Shown here piece by piece: positions 32,951 to 48,130 of a stretch of 64,000 nucleotides of DNA. The notes under the pieces are model-generated. The model did not search any database and was not told the origin of the DNA. It saw only the letters and a list, made by a program, of their open reading frames with translations. Source of the DNA: Paratinospora sagittata (Eukaryota; Streptophyta; Magnoliopsida; Ranunculales; Menispermaceae). The stretch lies in assembly GCA_035771175.1 (NCBI GenBank), contig CM069601.1, positions 3,370,001 through 3,434,000 on the forward strand, written 5' to 3'. Within the stretch, counting starts at the first letter, position 1; each line of letters starts with the position of its first letter. The translations under genes and the position numbers were made by a program.

Positions 32951-35252
32951 AAAAATATTTTGTCAACAAGTGTTTATAAAAAAATCTGGTCTCCCTCATT
33001 TTATTCTAAAAATTAAAAATTATTTTTTGTCTATCATAATTTAACAAAAAGTAATATTATCAAATCACTTTAAAAAGTACTTTTGTTGTGATGTGCTCAC
33101 AGCAACTTATTATTATTGTGGAATTGATAGGTTTGAGGGTAGAATTATATTTTTAAAATTATTTTCGTCTCCACTACCAGCAAGTGCAAATAATTTTCAA
33201 TAATGCTGTAGCTACTACAATTTGGATTGGTTACTTTATCTTTTGCTTGGTTTGGAAAACTAGCTAGGATGGGCTGGATATATATGAACCATATATCTAT
33301 GCTAAAGAATGCAAATTGGAATACAACCAAAAAATAGTATAATTATATATATATAGATCTGTTAGCATCATTGCTATACATGACTTTTTTTACCTAATTA
33401 TATCATTAGATTTGAATATTCATAAAAGTTCATTGGATTCTTAGCCAAATATACATACCCTTACCGTTCCTTTACTTGTTAGGCAGCACATGGTTTGTTA
33501 AGGGTCTGCCCTTCTTCATTTAGGTTAAGTATTACTTGCTATAGTTTTGTGCCAAATTAGTTAGGTATATTCCAAAAATATGTTGAGCTATAGGCTTTTA
33601 TTTAGCTGTCCATGAAGTTATTAGGTTTATTTTTTTGTCTTTTTTTCAACCCACTGCATTTTCTAACTAATTGACACAATGTCTATTTATATATTTTCTT
33701 GGAAACAACATTAACTATAACAAAACCATTAATTAAAATATTATGTATATATTTATATGATTTTTATTTTTACTTCTTAATTTTCAAATTTCATTTCGAT
33801 TGTAACACTCATGAGTTATGAACATAAAAATCTTTAATCACTTAATTATGTGAATTACTATAGAACTTAATTAGTAAAATGAACTAATATATATATATAT
33901 TCCTCAAACAATAAAAAAAATAGAAGTGAGCAAAAACAAAATTACATTTTTCAAATGATTTATCTGAGACGTTCACGTGTACTCAACAAATTAGTTGGGT
34001 GTTCAAAAAGGCCCCAGCACCCTTAAATAAAAAAAATCAAAAAAATCAAAATTCACTATATATATATATATATATATATATTAATTGAACTTTTTGTCAA
34101 TATATTCTTAAATATATACCAACCATTAGTAGCTCAGTTGATGCTATCACGATTTTAAGACCTGACATCTGACTTCTGGATGGTAGACATTCTTCGTAAA
34201 GATTAGTCGAGATGTCTGTAAACTGACCTAAACATTACAAGGTCGTCAAAAAATATATTTATTTTAAAAATAGTTATTAGCTAAGCACATCTTTCTTTCT
34301 TAATGTTGGGATTTAGGTCCTTTCCCAGTTGGATGGAGGGTACCCTAATTGGGGCAATGAAGGGAGGGTAGTACATCTCCTCCAACTTTGGGACCATCCA
34401 GTAGGTCTTTGTGGACCAAATTATTGTGATGGTTCTAAATATCCCAACCCCTTTATGTAAAGAAATTCGTCCTTTTTTTAATTTTATTTGCCTCTTTCAG
34501 ATGTCCCCTTTGCCTCTATTAGCATCTACAAAATGGTAAAATATATGGGACCCTCCACCCATTCAAATTTCTACTCCTTTTATCTTTTACAAGTCTTCTC
34601 ATGAAGAATGAATGGGGCCACAACCCCAAAATATCATCCCCAACAATCACCCAAAATATTTTATTTTATTTTTTATTTTTATAATAAAATTTAAATTTAG
34701 AAATACATAAAAATAATTAAAAAAATATAATTATTTTTTATTTAAGTACCGATTTAATCTTAAATAGAGGAAAATAGAGGAAGTGGATACATAAAAGAGT
34801 TGATTTGAGTTTTTGATTTAGATGTAAATCCAAACTGGCCAAGCTTTTCAAAAATAATGTCCACGAAGTGGATGGCTACAATTTCTCCATCAAGTTTATG
34901 ATAATAATAAATGATTGAAATATACTAAACTCAACCTTGCTTTTTTCAATTTTATGGAACCAGATGAAATATACTAAATTAGTTATATTTTTTAGAATTA
35001 TTTCTATGGTGCTGTTTTTTAACAATGCTTTACAATCTTTCACCAGCTCTCCTTTTTCTATGGTGCTATTAAATATTATTATTATTTTATTAATTATCAG
35101 TTTTTCTTATTCATTTTAGACAAGACTAATTTTTTTAAACTCAAATATGACAGAAACGATTGGGCTGACCCTTCCAACATGAGTGAATAAATAAGGACAC
35201 ATCGAAGCTCAAACTCAAAACTTAAACCTCAACTTCACTTATACTTAATTTC
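32951..35252. other. intergenic, no gene recognised
   Basis: AT-rich, with (TA)n at about 34058-34080. At about 34127-34160 there is a weak tRNA-like gtagctcagttgatg word, but no full cloverleaf can be drawn. Short open frames have no recognisable content. Confidence 0.5.
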
Positions 35253-35531
35253 TTAAACTTTACTTATACTTAGTTCTTCAAGCCTACTTAAAGCTTTAAT
35301 AACCGTGGAGGAATCGCTCCGTAGAATTTCCACGTTAATGCCTGATTCAGCTGCCAGCTCCAAACTTGGTCTGACGGCCAGTAGTTTTGATGCGAAAACT
35401 GAGACGTTACCTTCAAAATTACGACACAGGGCCACCATAATCAAACCATGGGAATCCCTTATCACAGCACCAACTCTAGTTACCCCTGCATTCGAGTCTT
35501 GTACACTTGCATCTACATTCATTTTCAACAT
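35253..35531 (-). pseudogene. RNase H-like (RVT_3) domain fragment
   Basis: 92 codons with LKMNVDASV, then GAVIRDSHGLIMVAL, a Glu in LELAAESG and LRSDSSTVIKAL. These are the first Asp, the Glu region and the second Asp of the plant RNase H-like domain found at the end of LINE ORF2 and in stand-alone genes. The C-terminal NxxAHxLA segment is missing and no gene structure surrounds it, so it is probably a LINE or RNase H gene remnant. Confidence 0.7.
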
Positions 35532-35574
35532 GTTAAGTAGGTGGAACTCTTACTCCATCTTACTAATCTGTTGA

Positions 35575-38559
35575 TCCCGACCGACCTCTTAACCGTGATT
35601 GCCTCTTGGTATTCAATCTCCTCCTTAATTCTTATTACTGTTTAATTAAGCAACATGTGAGTAGTGGATCTAGACTCTAATCATCACGTGAGGTCACATG
35701 GCCTTTTAAAAGTGATTCCCACTTTACTATATCAATTACGAATATGCTTATATTTCATTTATATAAACAACATAAATTAATTTATATCTTAAGTGCTTTA
35801 TAATTACGTTCTTTCCATCAAATTAATGGGTCCAAGAAAAAAAATAAAAATCTTGCTGCCATGAGCTTCATCAACAGGGAATAAGTAGATAATATTAAAC
35901 CCCAAGATATTAAAAATGATATATATGGTCAAATCCAACATTTGGATTTAATCAATGTGGTTGATTTCCGAAACATATATAGTAACTACCCACCCTTAAA
36001 AGTGAAATACTTTTTATGAAAAAGTTGTAAAGGAAGCTAGGCCCTTACCCCCCAAAAAAAAAGTACATTTGTGGCAATAGGACTTTTGATTTCTCACCGT
36101 GTTAATTTTGGCAATTATTTTGCAGTCTACCCAGCTTTTATAAAGTTATTTTTACAAACTAATTTTTTTGGCAGGAGAAAGATTTTCCTATTAAAAAAAA
36201 CTGATAATTAAATTGTTAATTAACCATAATGATTATTAAGAAAATGTTTAAATTCTCAATTGATTTTTTTATTTTTGTTTTTTTATTATAAAGGATGGTT
36301 AATTGAGGAGATTGGTATGGAATAAGAGATCAGTTTTAGAGCTTGTTAGATTGGTATAAAATGACAACATTTGTAAGGGTAAAGAAAGCGTTAGAACGAA
36401 AATGATGATACAATTCGCTCATGTTAAGAGGGTCAGCTCAAATGCCTCTGTCATGTGGCCAAGTTTAGGAGGATTAGTCTTACCCAAAAGGAAGGAGGAC
36501 ACCTCCTGGATGTCGAAAAATTGATATAAAAAAGAAAAGAAAAGGAGGATACAATTGAACTTTTTTCTTATCGTTTTGTATAAATAAGTTAGTTTTCTAA
36601 CTCAATTCAACTTACCTAAGTTTTATCTTTAACTTGTTTCCTCCACTTCCCTCAATCAGTCGTCGCCGAGTAGGCAATTAAATCGTAATAAGTTAAAATC
36701 TTTTTTATTTTAGGTCTTACTCTACCTCAATTATCACCATGTAGTGTTAATTAATAAATCACTTTTCCTAACTGATGCATCCAAACACTTATGTTGTATG
36801 TTTCTAAACCGCCTTAATATATTTTGTTTCTCATTTTATCTTCAATTAGGTTTCTCCTACTATTTCTGGAATATGTTTATTTTTAATTTTATATTTTAAA
36901 ATTTTACCACATATTCATTTAAGCATTTGCAAAGCTAATTCTCAAAATAAAATCTAAAAAATAGTTTAAAATTTGATTATAAGGTTAATGTGGTAGTTTG
37001 TTTAATTTAATTAACCAACTATCATGTTTCCCTATGTCTTTTATTTTCAACTACTTTTAGGTATAGTTTCTTCATTTTAATTATTCTTTTTACCCTTTTC
37101 ATTTTTAAACAAATAAATAAATATTTTTTCTATTCAAAATCAACATTAGTATATCTTTTACAAGAAAATAATATTAGTCATTACTCATAAATTAAATTCC
37201 TAGTTTACATATAGTAAAAACTATGTGCAATAAATGTACATGAACACTAGAGGTTATGATAATTTTTTTTTCACCAAAACTCAAAATTAACCTTATATAC
37301 TTTCATTATTATCTTTTAAAATTAATTACAGTCGGACCGGGTCCGGTCGGAGTACCGCACCAGACCGGCGCTAACAGAGACAAACCGAACAAGCATTGTG
37401 TTCTTTTTCCAAACCAAATGCCACTGTCATTTGGAAAATGACCAAACAATGAACATCAAATAAAAATTTTTGAAGAAAAAAAAAGCTTTACTCTCTGATT
37501 ATTATTAGTAGGCCAATGGAATCTTTCACCGCTGACAGTACTCGGAGGGGATTGCTTTTTTAATTTATTGATAATAATTGTATGCTTGAAAAGCAAGTGC
37601 AAGTATGTATTAAATTACACACATCCAACGGCATCGGGCGCCAATGTTTCCGGGTGATAGGAGTCTGCGGCTAGTGTACAGTTGTTATTATATCGGCCGA
37701 AAACCTCGCTAATTGATATTTACGTGCTTCTTTATCAATTAAATCTTCTATCTATAAAATATAGTATTGTATTATAGACATTTCTATTTCTTCATATTTC
37801 GATATACGTACCTATATACACAAACACCCACACCCATACCCACATATACACACCCATACCCACATATACATATACTTATACCCACAAATATAAAAACCAA
37901 GCTCAATAGGCAGATACATATATTAAATTATAATTCTTATAATGAATATAGTCTGATGTATTTATTTATGTGAATATGTGGTAGTACAATAATAATGCTC
38001 ATGTAGGATATTTAGCTAAGTAATTAAATTCAAAATTAAAAGTGTTACGCAAACTCCAAATAAAACTCATCATTTGGAGTTCGATTTATTTAGAATATTA
38101 AATTCAAAGCTTAAGGTATTGTTATTTCTTAAAAGTTATCAAATTATATTAAGAAAAAAACATAATCTTTCAAAAAAAATAAAATATCTTAATGTAGATA
38201 GGCACTAAAAATAAAACTCAAATCATATATATATATATATATATGTGCATAAAAATAAATAAATAAATAAAATGGCGTCCAGCTACAAGGTTACAGGGGC
38301 CAGCTGGTGCCATGCACATAACGTTGTAGCGTTACAGCTACACATCTTGTATATATGTTTGCCCTTAGCAGAAACATTATTATTTTTATTTTTTTTTGGA
38401 AGACAGAAACATTATTATTATTATTTGCAAAAATAAGAAAAAAAATAAAGAACTTAACTCCGTGCTTATGAACGTATGTACGTAACACCGACAACGCGCA
38501 GATGCACTGAACCGAGTCAACGTCACATATTTTATTTTTGTTTTTTATTTAATTATTGC
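35575..38559. other. intergenic, no gene recognised
   Basis: AT-rich, with a locally G+C-rich cggaccgggtccggtcgg patch at about 37330, a near-exact tandem duplication of cacccatacccacatatac at about 37829-37872 and a (TA)n run at 38226-38244. No gene recognised. Confidence 0.5.
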
Positions 38560-38800
38560 TTTCAGCATGTACAACAAGAAAACAGTACCGTATGACGTAT
38601 CGGACGTTTTCTTTCTGTCAATTCTTGTACGTTTCGGAACCGACGAAACTGCTACTGTCTCTCTCTCTCTCTCTCTTTCTCCTTCCATCTCAGTTCCAGA
38701 ACCACCAAACTCTGTCCCATTCCAACTTTTTCTTCTCTTTTCTTTGTCGGCAGGGAAGTAGGTTCTTCGGGCAATTTGGACATCCCAATCGAGCCTAAAG
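38560..38800 (+). promoter_or_regulatory. CT-repeat leader-like stretch, no gene attached
   Basis: A (TC)n run at about 38658-38680 lies between G+C-richer sequence and a T/C-rich tract, similar to plant 5' leaders. Short open frames across it have no recognisable content. The assignment is tentative. Confidence 0.2.
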
Positions 38801-39800
38801 GAATTTCAAATATAAGTTCGGTTCGACTCTGTCTATTAATACGATTCCACTCGACTCAGCTGATATATCAAGTTCGATTGAGACGGATCGGACCGATCTA
38901 CCCAACTCAGTATTTTTTAAGAAAACAATACATATAAATGAATCTTACAAAACAAAATTTATATTTTAATTTTTTTAATTTTTATTAATGATGTATTGTC
39001 TTAATGTTCCAAGCAACATCTTAACAAGATAAATACTTAGATATTTGTTATGTCTTTTTTTTGTTGATCAATTTTTTAACATCTAGAGGTGTCCTCTTCT
39101 GTTTCGTAACGAAACTAATCCTCTTGGACTCTTAAGGGTTTGACAGACGTTTAACAAATTTTCCCTTACAACCAGAATATATCCAAGGTAAACTTTGTTA
39201 TGTTTATTATTTAAATAAAAAGGTGTCTTGTTTCTTTTAATTTTTTCAACTTTATCTTATTATATAAAATCTAAATTCTGATATAATACAAGTATATTAC
39301 ATTTTTAATATTAAATAGCCAATAGGTGCAGCATGAAATGGACTGTTATTCATGTTTCCGATATTACAGTTCAAGAGACATAAAATAAAATAAAATAAAA
39401 TAAAATGGAAGATCATAAAAAAAAAAGCATTAAATTGTGCAGCGAAGCTCACTGCAGTGAATGTTTTCTTCTAAAAATGATAGTTCAGAAACAGGGTAAT
39501 AAGTATGTGGCAATGAAAATGACTTTCTGGGTTAAAAAAAAATCACCATGAATTAATATACAACCTGCACTGTATGACATTGCAGTATACATATAGAATG
39601 TCTCATCTGAAACATTCTATGTTACTGTTTAAGAATGATTTACTTGAGATAAATTAGTAATTGAATGACTTGGGCAATTATTGATATTAAGAGTTAGGGT
39701 AATTTATAGTAATTCTCTATGCAAAGGTCCCTTCAAAAAAAATAAAAGTAAATAAATAAATAAAATTTGGTTATTTAAGTACCATAATGAAAATGAGAAG
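38801..39800. other. intergenic, no gene recognised
   Basis: AT-rich, with an (AAAAT)n run at about 39380-39406. Nothing else recognised. Confidence 0.5.
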
Positions 39801-39804
39801 AACT

Positions 39805-39995
39805 GACTAACGAGTGGTTGACTCAGTGAAAACGGGTTGAGTCTCAAGGTCATCCTTGTATGAAAGTTTCAGGATTCGAATCTTGGAGGTGCTCTCGTTG
39901 GGAGAGGTCTACCATTCCATTCCTGCCTCCAACGGGGATTAGTCCCATTCCCGAAGGATGTGGAAATACCTTGGGAGACACCAAAAAAAAGAAAA
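39805..39995 (+). mobile_element. SINE-like element
   Basis: gagtggttgactcagtg is an A-box-like start and caggattcgaatcttgg is a good B box (GGTTCGAATC type). The unit ends in accaaaaaaaagaaaac. A diverged relative is at 8955-9145. Possible target duplications are too degraded to assign. Confidence 0.6.
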
Positions 39996-41758
39996 CAAGG
40001 AGATCTGACCAAGCAACTCTTAACACCACATTGCAATAATGTAGGTCTCTCCCATGTACATAGAACAAATAGAATAGACAAGTAGTAAAATTTTTGTGTT
40101 ATGGCTTTTCTGAAGGTCACAAAAGAAATTGGGAATACTTGAGAAAATTGACCAATTTAAGTGCAGGCAGAGAATTACACAATTATCACTCAAAAACATA
40201 CAATAAACTAAACAGGTTTATAACTCAAAATTAAATGGCTATCCTTCCTGGGTAAGCTGGATTTTCAGTCTGTATTTACTGTTGTAGTTCACTGGTAAAG
40301 AAAATGCTATAGATTCATCTGTCTTCTTCTCCTCATTTTCTCTTTTTTTTGTTTATATCATTCAAGTTCTTTAAGACCTTAAACTACCTAGGATGGAGAG
40401 TTATACTTTTTCTTCACCTAACAAACTAAGGTGTCAATGAAAAAGCTAGCTCACTTTATTTCCTCTTGCAAGACTTGTCTTAATTAAGATGCTACTATCT
40501 GCACTCATAGTTTCCAAATTTAGGTTCTATAGCTTGTATTATTCCACCCTTTCCTGCATGCCCTTTCTAGGAGAAAAACTAAATAATGCATATTGCACCA
40601 AGGTGAAGTTTTCAGCCCCAGGGAAGCTGTGATGTAAATAATAGTGCATGAAAGTCACTTCCCTAATCACCAAATAAGAAGGAAAAGACAGGACCTTATT
40701 AGAAAGATAAAAAAAGAAAATAAAATAAAAGAAATAAACTATGAAGGGAAGTGAATTCTATGGCTAACATCTACTTGAATCAACATTCCAAACGTATTAC
40801 TATCCTCACAATATGAAACTGAGATGTAAATGTTACTTCGATTCCACCCCCTAACTGATTTCTTGATTCAACTTGTATTCAGAATTTTCTTCATTGAATC
40901 GCCATGAACACAACTTCCAACCTGTTTATTATAGTGTATCACTTTTCCAACTTTAAATGTTTAGCATATATAACATCGATGAAAATATGGTATCTCAAAA
41001 CTCTAAAGTAAAATGATGAAAACATATAGAAAGGAAAAATTTTCAAAATCTTAAACTTTGGGAAACAAGGTGTCAATAGTTCTGTTTCTCAGGCTGACAA
41101 CCATATAATTAGTGTCTCAGGCACCGTATCAGTATTATCATATCAAGGTAATGAAATCATCAAAGAATGTTAAGCCACAAGTTCTACTTGTGCTCTTTAT
41201 GTCTATTTCTCACTTCTTTGAGACCTGCAACATGCACTTTTCTCTTACCAATAGCTAGGATCAGTTAATATTGCACGCGAGAAAACCATCCCAATTAACT
41301 TTTCCTATAATAATTGCCTATAGATGCCAAGACTACTTCACGATTACAGTCAATTATAATTTTTGGCTTTCAACTGCATCAACATCCAAACTTAAGCTTT
41401 TTCCAATGTAATTGAAAGGGGGGAAAAAAATGGAAGAGAAAGAAAGAAAAAGACGTGAAAAGCATGAATATACAAATGCGTGATGGAATTGTGCGCGTTC
41501 ATATGTTTAAGTATTTCACTCCAATGAACTCAAGTAAGAGAAGAACAATTAAATTAATTTGATCTTTTTGATGATTATAAGGACCAAGGCATACATTCAG
41601 GCAACCAAGCAAATTTATTTTTGAAAACCCAGTTCAATACAGGCAAATATACACTCTGACGAGAATGGGAAATGTATATGCACAACACATGTGAACACAA
41701 AATAGGGCAAACAAAAAATAGCCTAAGAAAGTTGACATACCAGCAGTACGAGAAAGTC
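39996..41758. other. LUL 3' flank, no further gene recognised
   Basis: AT-rich. The part next to 41759 probably includes the 3' untranslated region of the RING ligase gene. No other coding exon is recognisable. Confidence 0.45.
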
Positions 41759-41872
41759 TCACAGATCATTTCTATTCACCCTGATCTCGATAAGTTCCTC
41801 AATGGACTGGCGACATATTGGACACTTATTTGTTTGAAGCCGCAATGCCTTGGCACAGTCACCACACATACA
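41759..41872 (-). CDS. LUL: LUL exon 3
   Basis: 114 bp after a T-rich tract and CAG. It encodes [20 protein letters not shown] and a short tail, completing the RING, then TGA. Confidence 0.93.
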   Translation of the reverse strand, partial: CMCGDCAKALRLQTNKCPICRQSIEELIEIRVNRNDL

Positions 41873-44800
41873 CTGAAAAAAAAAATACAATATTTGTTCC
41901 ATTTCAGAATAAAGAAACTTAGAAGTAATGCTATGAGAGATTGAAAGTAAGGGGGCGGCAGAGGGAATTATTAATATTATGATACTTGCAGACACAAATT
42001 CTACCATTGCCATCCTATTTCCAGTATTTTGGAAAGAAATCAATAAACTACAAGATGATGGCATGGAGCACTTTCTTTGCAGATCTCTTAGGATAGAAAT
42101 GCATAGCTTGAGCAACTTGCCCAATGATATAAGAAATAAAGAAAATATTATAATTCTTATGCCTTAAAACTCATGTTTAAGATTCAGTAATGCAGCATCT
42201 ACTTCAATTTCTTTAAAGGCTCTTTTGTAGATAAAACTCTTAAAAAGGGTATTACCCCAAGGTTTTTCTTGCTAGAATAAAAGATCGAAATCTTGTGGAA
42301 AGAAACATGATCACGAGATAAGATCAAAATAGGCGTATATTAATCATATAGAAAAGCATAAGGATAAAAAATGAAATTTAAGTTACTCGTGTTAATATAA
42401 AAATAAACATTGATCATATAAAATAAGAAAGGCAAAAAGAAAAAGAAAAAATGGAAATGAAGTTACTAATGGTAATATTTGAATAACCAAACTATCCACC
42501 TAAACTGAAAACCTTTTTTTTTTCCCTTTTATTCGTATTTCTCTGATTTCCCAGAACATCAGATGGCTCAAACCATACTAAAATTTTTAATTTGAGCCTA
42601 AACTCTAGAAGAGGATCCAATGCTTTGGGGGGGGGTAATCCTTTCATATATACCAGGTCAATTATTTAACCATATATGAATACGAAAGTTCATGAGCACT
42701 CTCACCATATGCCGACAAGGCAACACAGCTGTATCCTTTGGTTCAGTCATGCAAATGACACATTCTTTTCCTGGTTCGTAGCCATCAACCCTTGCTTCTG
42801 ATGAATTTCCAATTCCATAAATATCCCGCAGCTCATATCGAACACCATCAACCCATAATATTTGATTAATTGCTTTAACTTGGAAAAGACCCGCATTGTT
42901 TTTATCCAGGATGGCTTGAGTAATTTGTGCATGAGATGAAATAGACCGAGGCTGGTCTAGTAGTACATCAGTTGGCAAAGGTGCTGTGCATGCCTCGGCA
43001 AAGATCACAAGTGGGAATACATCTCCTGGAGATGGTTTTGAAAGGTCATCCAACTCAAAAAAGCCAAGGTCAATGCCAGTTCCTGAAGGCTGATGGAATT
43101 TTTGGCACAGTCCTCTCTGAAATGGGATTCTAATTGGCACGTGAACGTCAGGATATAGTGGAGTGAAACTGCAGTTGACTCCTTCCTTGGCAAAATAAAA
43201 AATGGTGATACTGCCATTAAGAAAAGAAAAACAACATCATCTTACAAACTAAATTGATTCTAATTTTGAACAAACGATCATAAAAAAAAAAAATCCCCAC
43301 AGGGTCAATAAGCAGCATGGGAATACAATGCCTAACAACTAACAATCAAAATGAATTACGAGCAGATTTTATCTGATGCTCCTATTTCATATAAATTTTA
43401 TTTCAAGCAAATCATGCGTATCTGGCTCCCTTATGTTTAAGCTATAAGCATCATGACTCGCAAAATCAAAGATCCACGAATAGGATCAAATTAAAATATA
43501 ATTGGGTACTCTCAAAAGTAATTTACAGAGAATGGAGTTGTCTGATTGTTTCTAATTTATCCTCAAATTGGATATACCATTAATACGAAGAAAGGATTCA
43601 GAATTCTGTTGAGAAGGAGATGTAAATATAAAAAAAAACAATCATAGCATTGTATGTAGTGCACAAGCCTTAAACCATAGTATGGGGTCTAGGGAATTGT
43701 TGATGTCCACAGCCTTGCCCAACTTTGCAGAGATGCTTTTCTCTTTCCAACCATGGATAAAAAATTTCCCGAAATTCGGCGAACTTCCACGAATTTTTTC
43801 CCTTTTTTTTACCATTGAAGTGTGAAGTGGATGTAAAATGAAAAATGCAAAAATTTGCCGAAATAATTCAAAAAATTTGATAAAATTTCTATTTTTCAAT
43901 TCAAAAATGCAAAAAATGGACAAAAAAAATCAATAAATTTCGACAGAGAAGTAAAAAAATGTTAATTCATCACTAGAAAATAAAAAAATACCAATAATTA
44001 CGTATTATTTTCAACTTCATCAACCAACATAGCAATATAAATTTTAAAAATTAATTTAACAAGCTAACAAATTATGTAGTTTATGAGATATGCTTTAACA
44101 AAAAGAGAAGCAAAGAAGCAAAAAGAAAAAAAAAATTGAAATAAGATAAAAACTTAAAAAAAAATTAAAAGAGTTTTCAAAGTCATCTTCTTTAGTTAAC
44201 TCTTATAAAAAATATATATTTAAATAATAAAATAATATATTAAACATGGTGGAATTCAAACTAGCAAAGTATATGGTCGAGAAGCAAGCCATCACAAAAT
44301 TAAATATCAAAACAAAGAAAAATAATTAAGACCAAAAGCCCATTTCTAATTCATCAAAGCCACCATTTCAAATTCATCAACCCACTTAACAAGAATGATT
44401 TTGTTAGATCACTTATGTTGGGAAAAACACCCAAACCCTCCAATCTCACAGATTCAATAAAGAAAAGAATAATAGAGATCAACACCCACAACTCAAAGAT
44501 ATACGTAGAAAAATTTCAAAATCAGGAAAAAAACCACGAGCAAAAGCAATCCACTATCAATTAACAAGTACCTCAGAGGAATTAAACACCTCAAGTACTT
44601 TTACAGCATATAGTACACAAATCTGAGACTTTGGTAAAGAAGAATAATAGAAAGAGAATACTCAAGAGAAAACTAGAACTCCAACTGCGCCACCCGCACA
44701 AGTTTTAAACTCTACACTTTTTCACAAAGCTTCCAAGAACCAAACTTCACCTTCTTCTAGATCTCACTCACTAGTTGGGATGATAAATAAACAATGAGGG

Positions 44801-47800
44801 ACCTCCTATATATAGACTTTCTAGCCACAATATTTAGAAACCTTGACCAACAAGTATTCCTCATTCTACACTAATATGGTTTCCTTATTCAAATACAACT
44901 AGATCATAAAACACTTATCCGTATTTAGAAAGTAATTATATTTAGAAAGTCCTAATTACTTTCTAAATACATGTTTCATGTTCTAATCCAATCAAGAATC
45001 CATGTTTGAGCTAAAATCCAACAACGTATTGGTATTTATGTATTAAAAGTGTCTATTTATATTAATTTTTAGCTTATACTACAATAAATCTAGATATTTA
45101 AGCATATATGCAAAAATTCTCTAAACTTCTCTAATTTATCAAATTTTTACAAAGATTCTCCATGTCGAATTAAACTTCTTCGAATTAATTCTAATTTTCA
45201 AGTGATCAAAGTCAAGTCGAAATCGAATTTTTGATCCTTGTTTCCAAAAAAATACAGAAGAGCTGTATTTTGACACAATAGACGATGTGGACAGGGGATG
45301 TTCTCATTAAAGACTGATTGAGTAATTGGCGTACAAGCCTAGGAGACTGATTGAGTTATTGACGTGCTAAACCAAGAAGCAAAATTGGCCAATCTCAAGT
45401 CAATGGCTGTGCAAACATATGCCAATTCACAAGGACCATCCTTATTGTACATGAGAAGAACCCTATGGAAAGGGACCTCATTTTTGTATATAAATGAAAA
45501 AAAAAAAAAAAACCAACTTGGAGTTAGTATGATGGACGAGAACCAACCTTAGGAAGCAAAAGTCTTAAGTTTAAATCTCATCCTAAGCGAGCCACTTCCC
45601 ATAGAGTTTTTGGTGCATGAGGAATGAGGATGGGGAGGTTTACACGCATCATTAGGGAGTAGTTGGGGGCTCTGAGAGATTTGCATACCCTTGAATAGGT
45701 AAAAAAAACAAAAGAAACAATATTATATAAGGTTTATAACTTACCAAGATTAATGATAATCATCCAAGAGCCAATAAGCCATCAAGCACAATCTAAGAAA
45801 TGCTCTTCCATTAATGTAGAATTGGAACTTTGCTACTAACCAATCAGTTCCACAAAAAGCTCCAAACACCCATCTTACTTAAAGGACATGAAAATTACTT
45901 TGTAACATGAAAATAAAATGATAAGTTGTTTTCTAATGCCTCAACATTTTACTATGCATAAAGATTGACATATTCCATTAAGTTTATGAGTGGAATTTAA
46001 GGCTTATACCCTGAGGCTCCCCTTTGGAGCAAAGCTATCCTAAAGCATCTTATGCATTAATAGAAAAGGACTATAAGATAACCTACAGGCTCATTCATCT
46101 TCTCCAATAGAATTCTTGATCCCAATACTAGAGACACGAGGGCTAAGTTAGGTTGAAAGTTCATACAAAATCCAATTTTCATAAGAACTGGACAGTACCA
46201 AAAACGAAGAAGATGCTCCAAGACCAGATGCATTCTTGCAAGAGAATTTTACTTAGTAAAGTACCAACACAAAAAAAATATAGATGTGCAAGAGTAAAGT
46301 AAGGATATTGAGATAGATATGTACGAAGACTTTAAAAGATACAATTTGAAAATAAATCTATCCATGAGAGCTCAGGAATAGCATCATTTGTAATAAGAAA
46401 AGGGAAGACTATTGTGATACATTTGTGATAAAGATAAACAACACCACAAATGAGAAGAAGCAAGATAGTACATGTCGAAAATATTCCACGATAAAAAGAC
46501 AAAAAAGAAAGGCCAAATGTCTTTTAGGTTAAAGATAACTGAAAAGGATATGAGTTCTAAGCTTATAGCATACTATACCTAAAGGCATAAACCTCATTCA
46601 TTGAAGCGTCTTAAAAAAGGTAAAGACATAATTCTTCCCAGTAACTACAAAAGCAAGTTGCAATAAATTTTCATTTACTTCCAAAAACCTCCTTCTTCAA
46701 GCAAGTCTATTTTCACCATCCTCATGGACACGGGACATTCACCATCCAAATCCACAAAAATACTATGATATGATCCTAGCAATTGACAGCTTTGAATTCC
46801 CCACCACTATTTCCCAAATGCTTTTGTTGTGTTGCTTTGTGTGGTAACAATGGTATTGAGGTAAGGTATATACAAAATTTAAGTTTGAAAGGGCAACCTG
46901 TAAAATGGCTACTTGGACTTGAGGCCAAAATAAAAGCTACCTTAGGGAAAGGGAAATAGTTACAATAACACTAGAGTAAGATTCACCAAATGGCAGACTA
47001 GATCATAGTAAGCGACATCAAAAGCGTTTCAACAAGAACATTGGTTGTAGAGGTATGGTGGGATTTTAGGATTTATTAGCTAAGATCTAAGCTTGGTACA
47101 CTACTATCATCTAAGGACATTGACTCTTTGTAGTGACATATTGAAGCAACCTACTGTTTTCTTAGATCTCTTTCATTACTCGTTTACATCACCTTAAAAG
47201 GTTCCTCCTAATCACTAGCGAAGGCACTTAATCAACCAAGCTCCATTCATAACTTTACTTTCCACTGGATATGTTGATTTAGATTCTAGAATAGGATGTC
47301 ATTTCCTACAGCCATTGATGCAAGACAAATGAGAAAGTTGACAAGAAAGTTCATCTTTACTTCCTCTCAGATATTAATTTTATGCTCCATCTTCATCTTA
47401 CAATTTGTCATTTATATTTACACAAATAGATTAACAATCAATCATGATACACCAATAGGACTTCCAATTCTCAAACAACGAACAGCCAATACACTAAATA
47501 TAGGCAAATTGAGAACCAATAGACCTACATCCCCATATACAACTAGCAATCAGGTTGTGATTCTGATACTGTGATTCTACTCTTTTTTTCTTCCTTATAA
47601 ATTCATTACTCTTCGTCATCCCTGAAAGGCCCCTAAAAGTTATACTCAATCTACTATCTTGCCTCCAATTGAAGTTCCATCAAGTCTATCTACGTAACAT
47701 TACTCAATTTACAAAGTACAAGACCATGTCGATCAGAACAGCTCCAATATATATATATATATATAATTTTTTTTCTTTTTGCAAGGTAGAACAGCTTCGA

Positions 47801-48095
47801 ATAGGATCTTCAGACTCTGCTTATCCGCATTTTCTCCATCTAGCTTTCTTTTTTCTTTTTTTTTTTCAATCTCCTTGAAATAGGCCCAATATCTAAGCTC
47901 CTATGCTTCAAACCCCAATTTTATAAGGGAAAAACAGTAGTGTTAAAAATTCACAATCATCAACACAACAAAACATGAAGAATTGACTCGGACTTAAAAA
48001 AAAAAAAAAAAAAAAAAGACCTCTCCCAATTAATTACAACACAAAACAAACAAACAAAAAAAACCAAACAAAATTCATTAAAACTCATAGAACAT

Positions 48096-48130
<35 letters not shown>

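Noticed and set aside
34127..34200. A tRNA-like start gtagctcagttgatg
   Set aside because: No anticodon stem, T arm or acceptor pairing could be drawn; at most a SINE or tRNA relic.
41979..42167. Plus-strand and minus-strand open frames in the intron between LUL exons 2 and 3
   Set aside because: They lie within an AT-rich intron and show no family resemblance; the minus-strand frame only extends exon 3 past its splice site.
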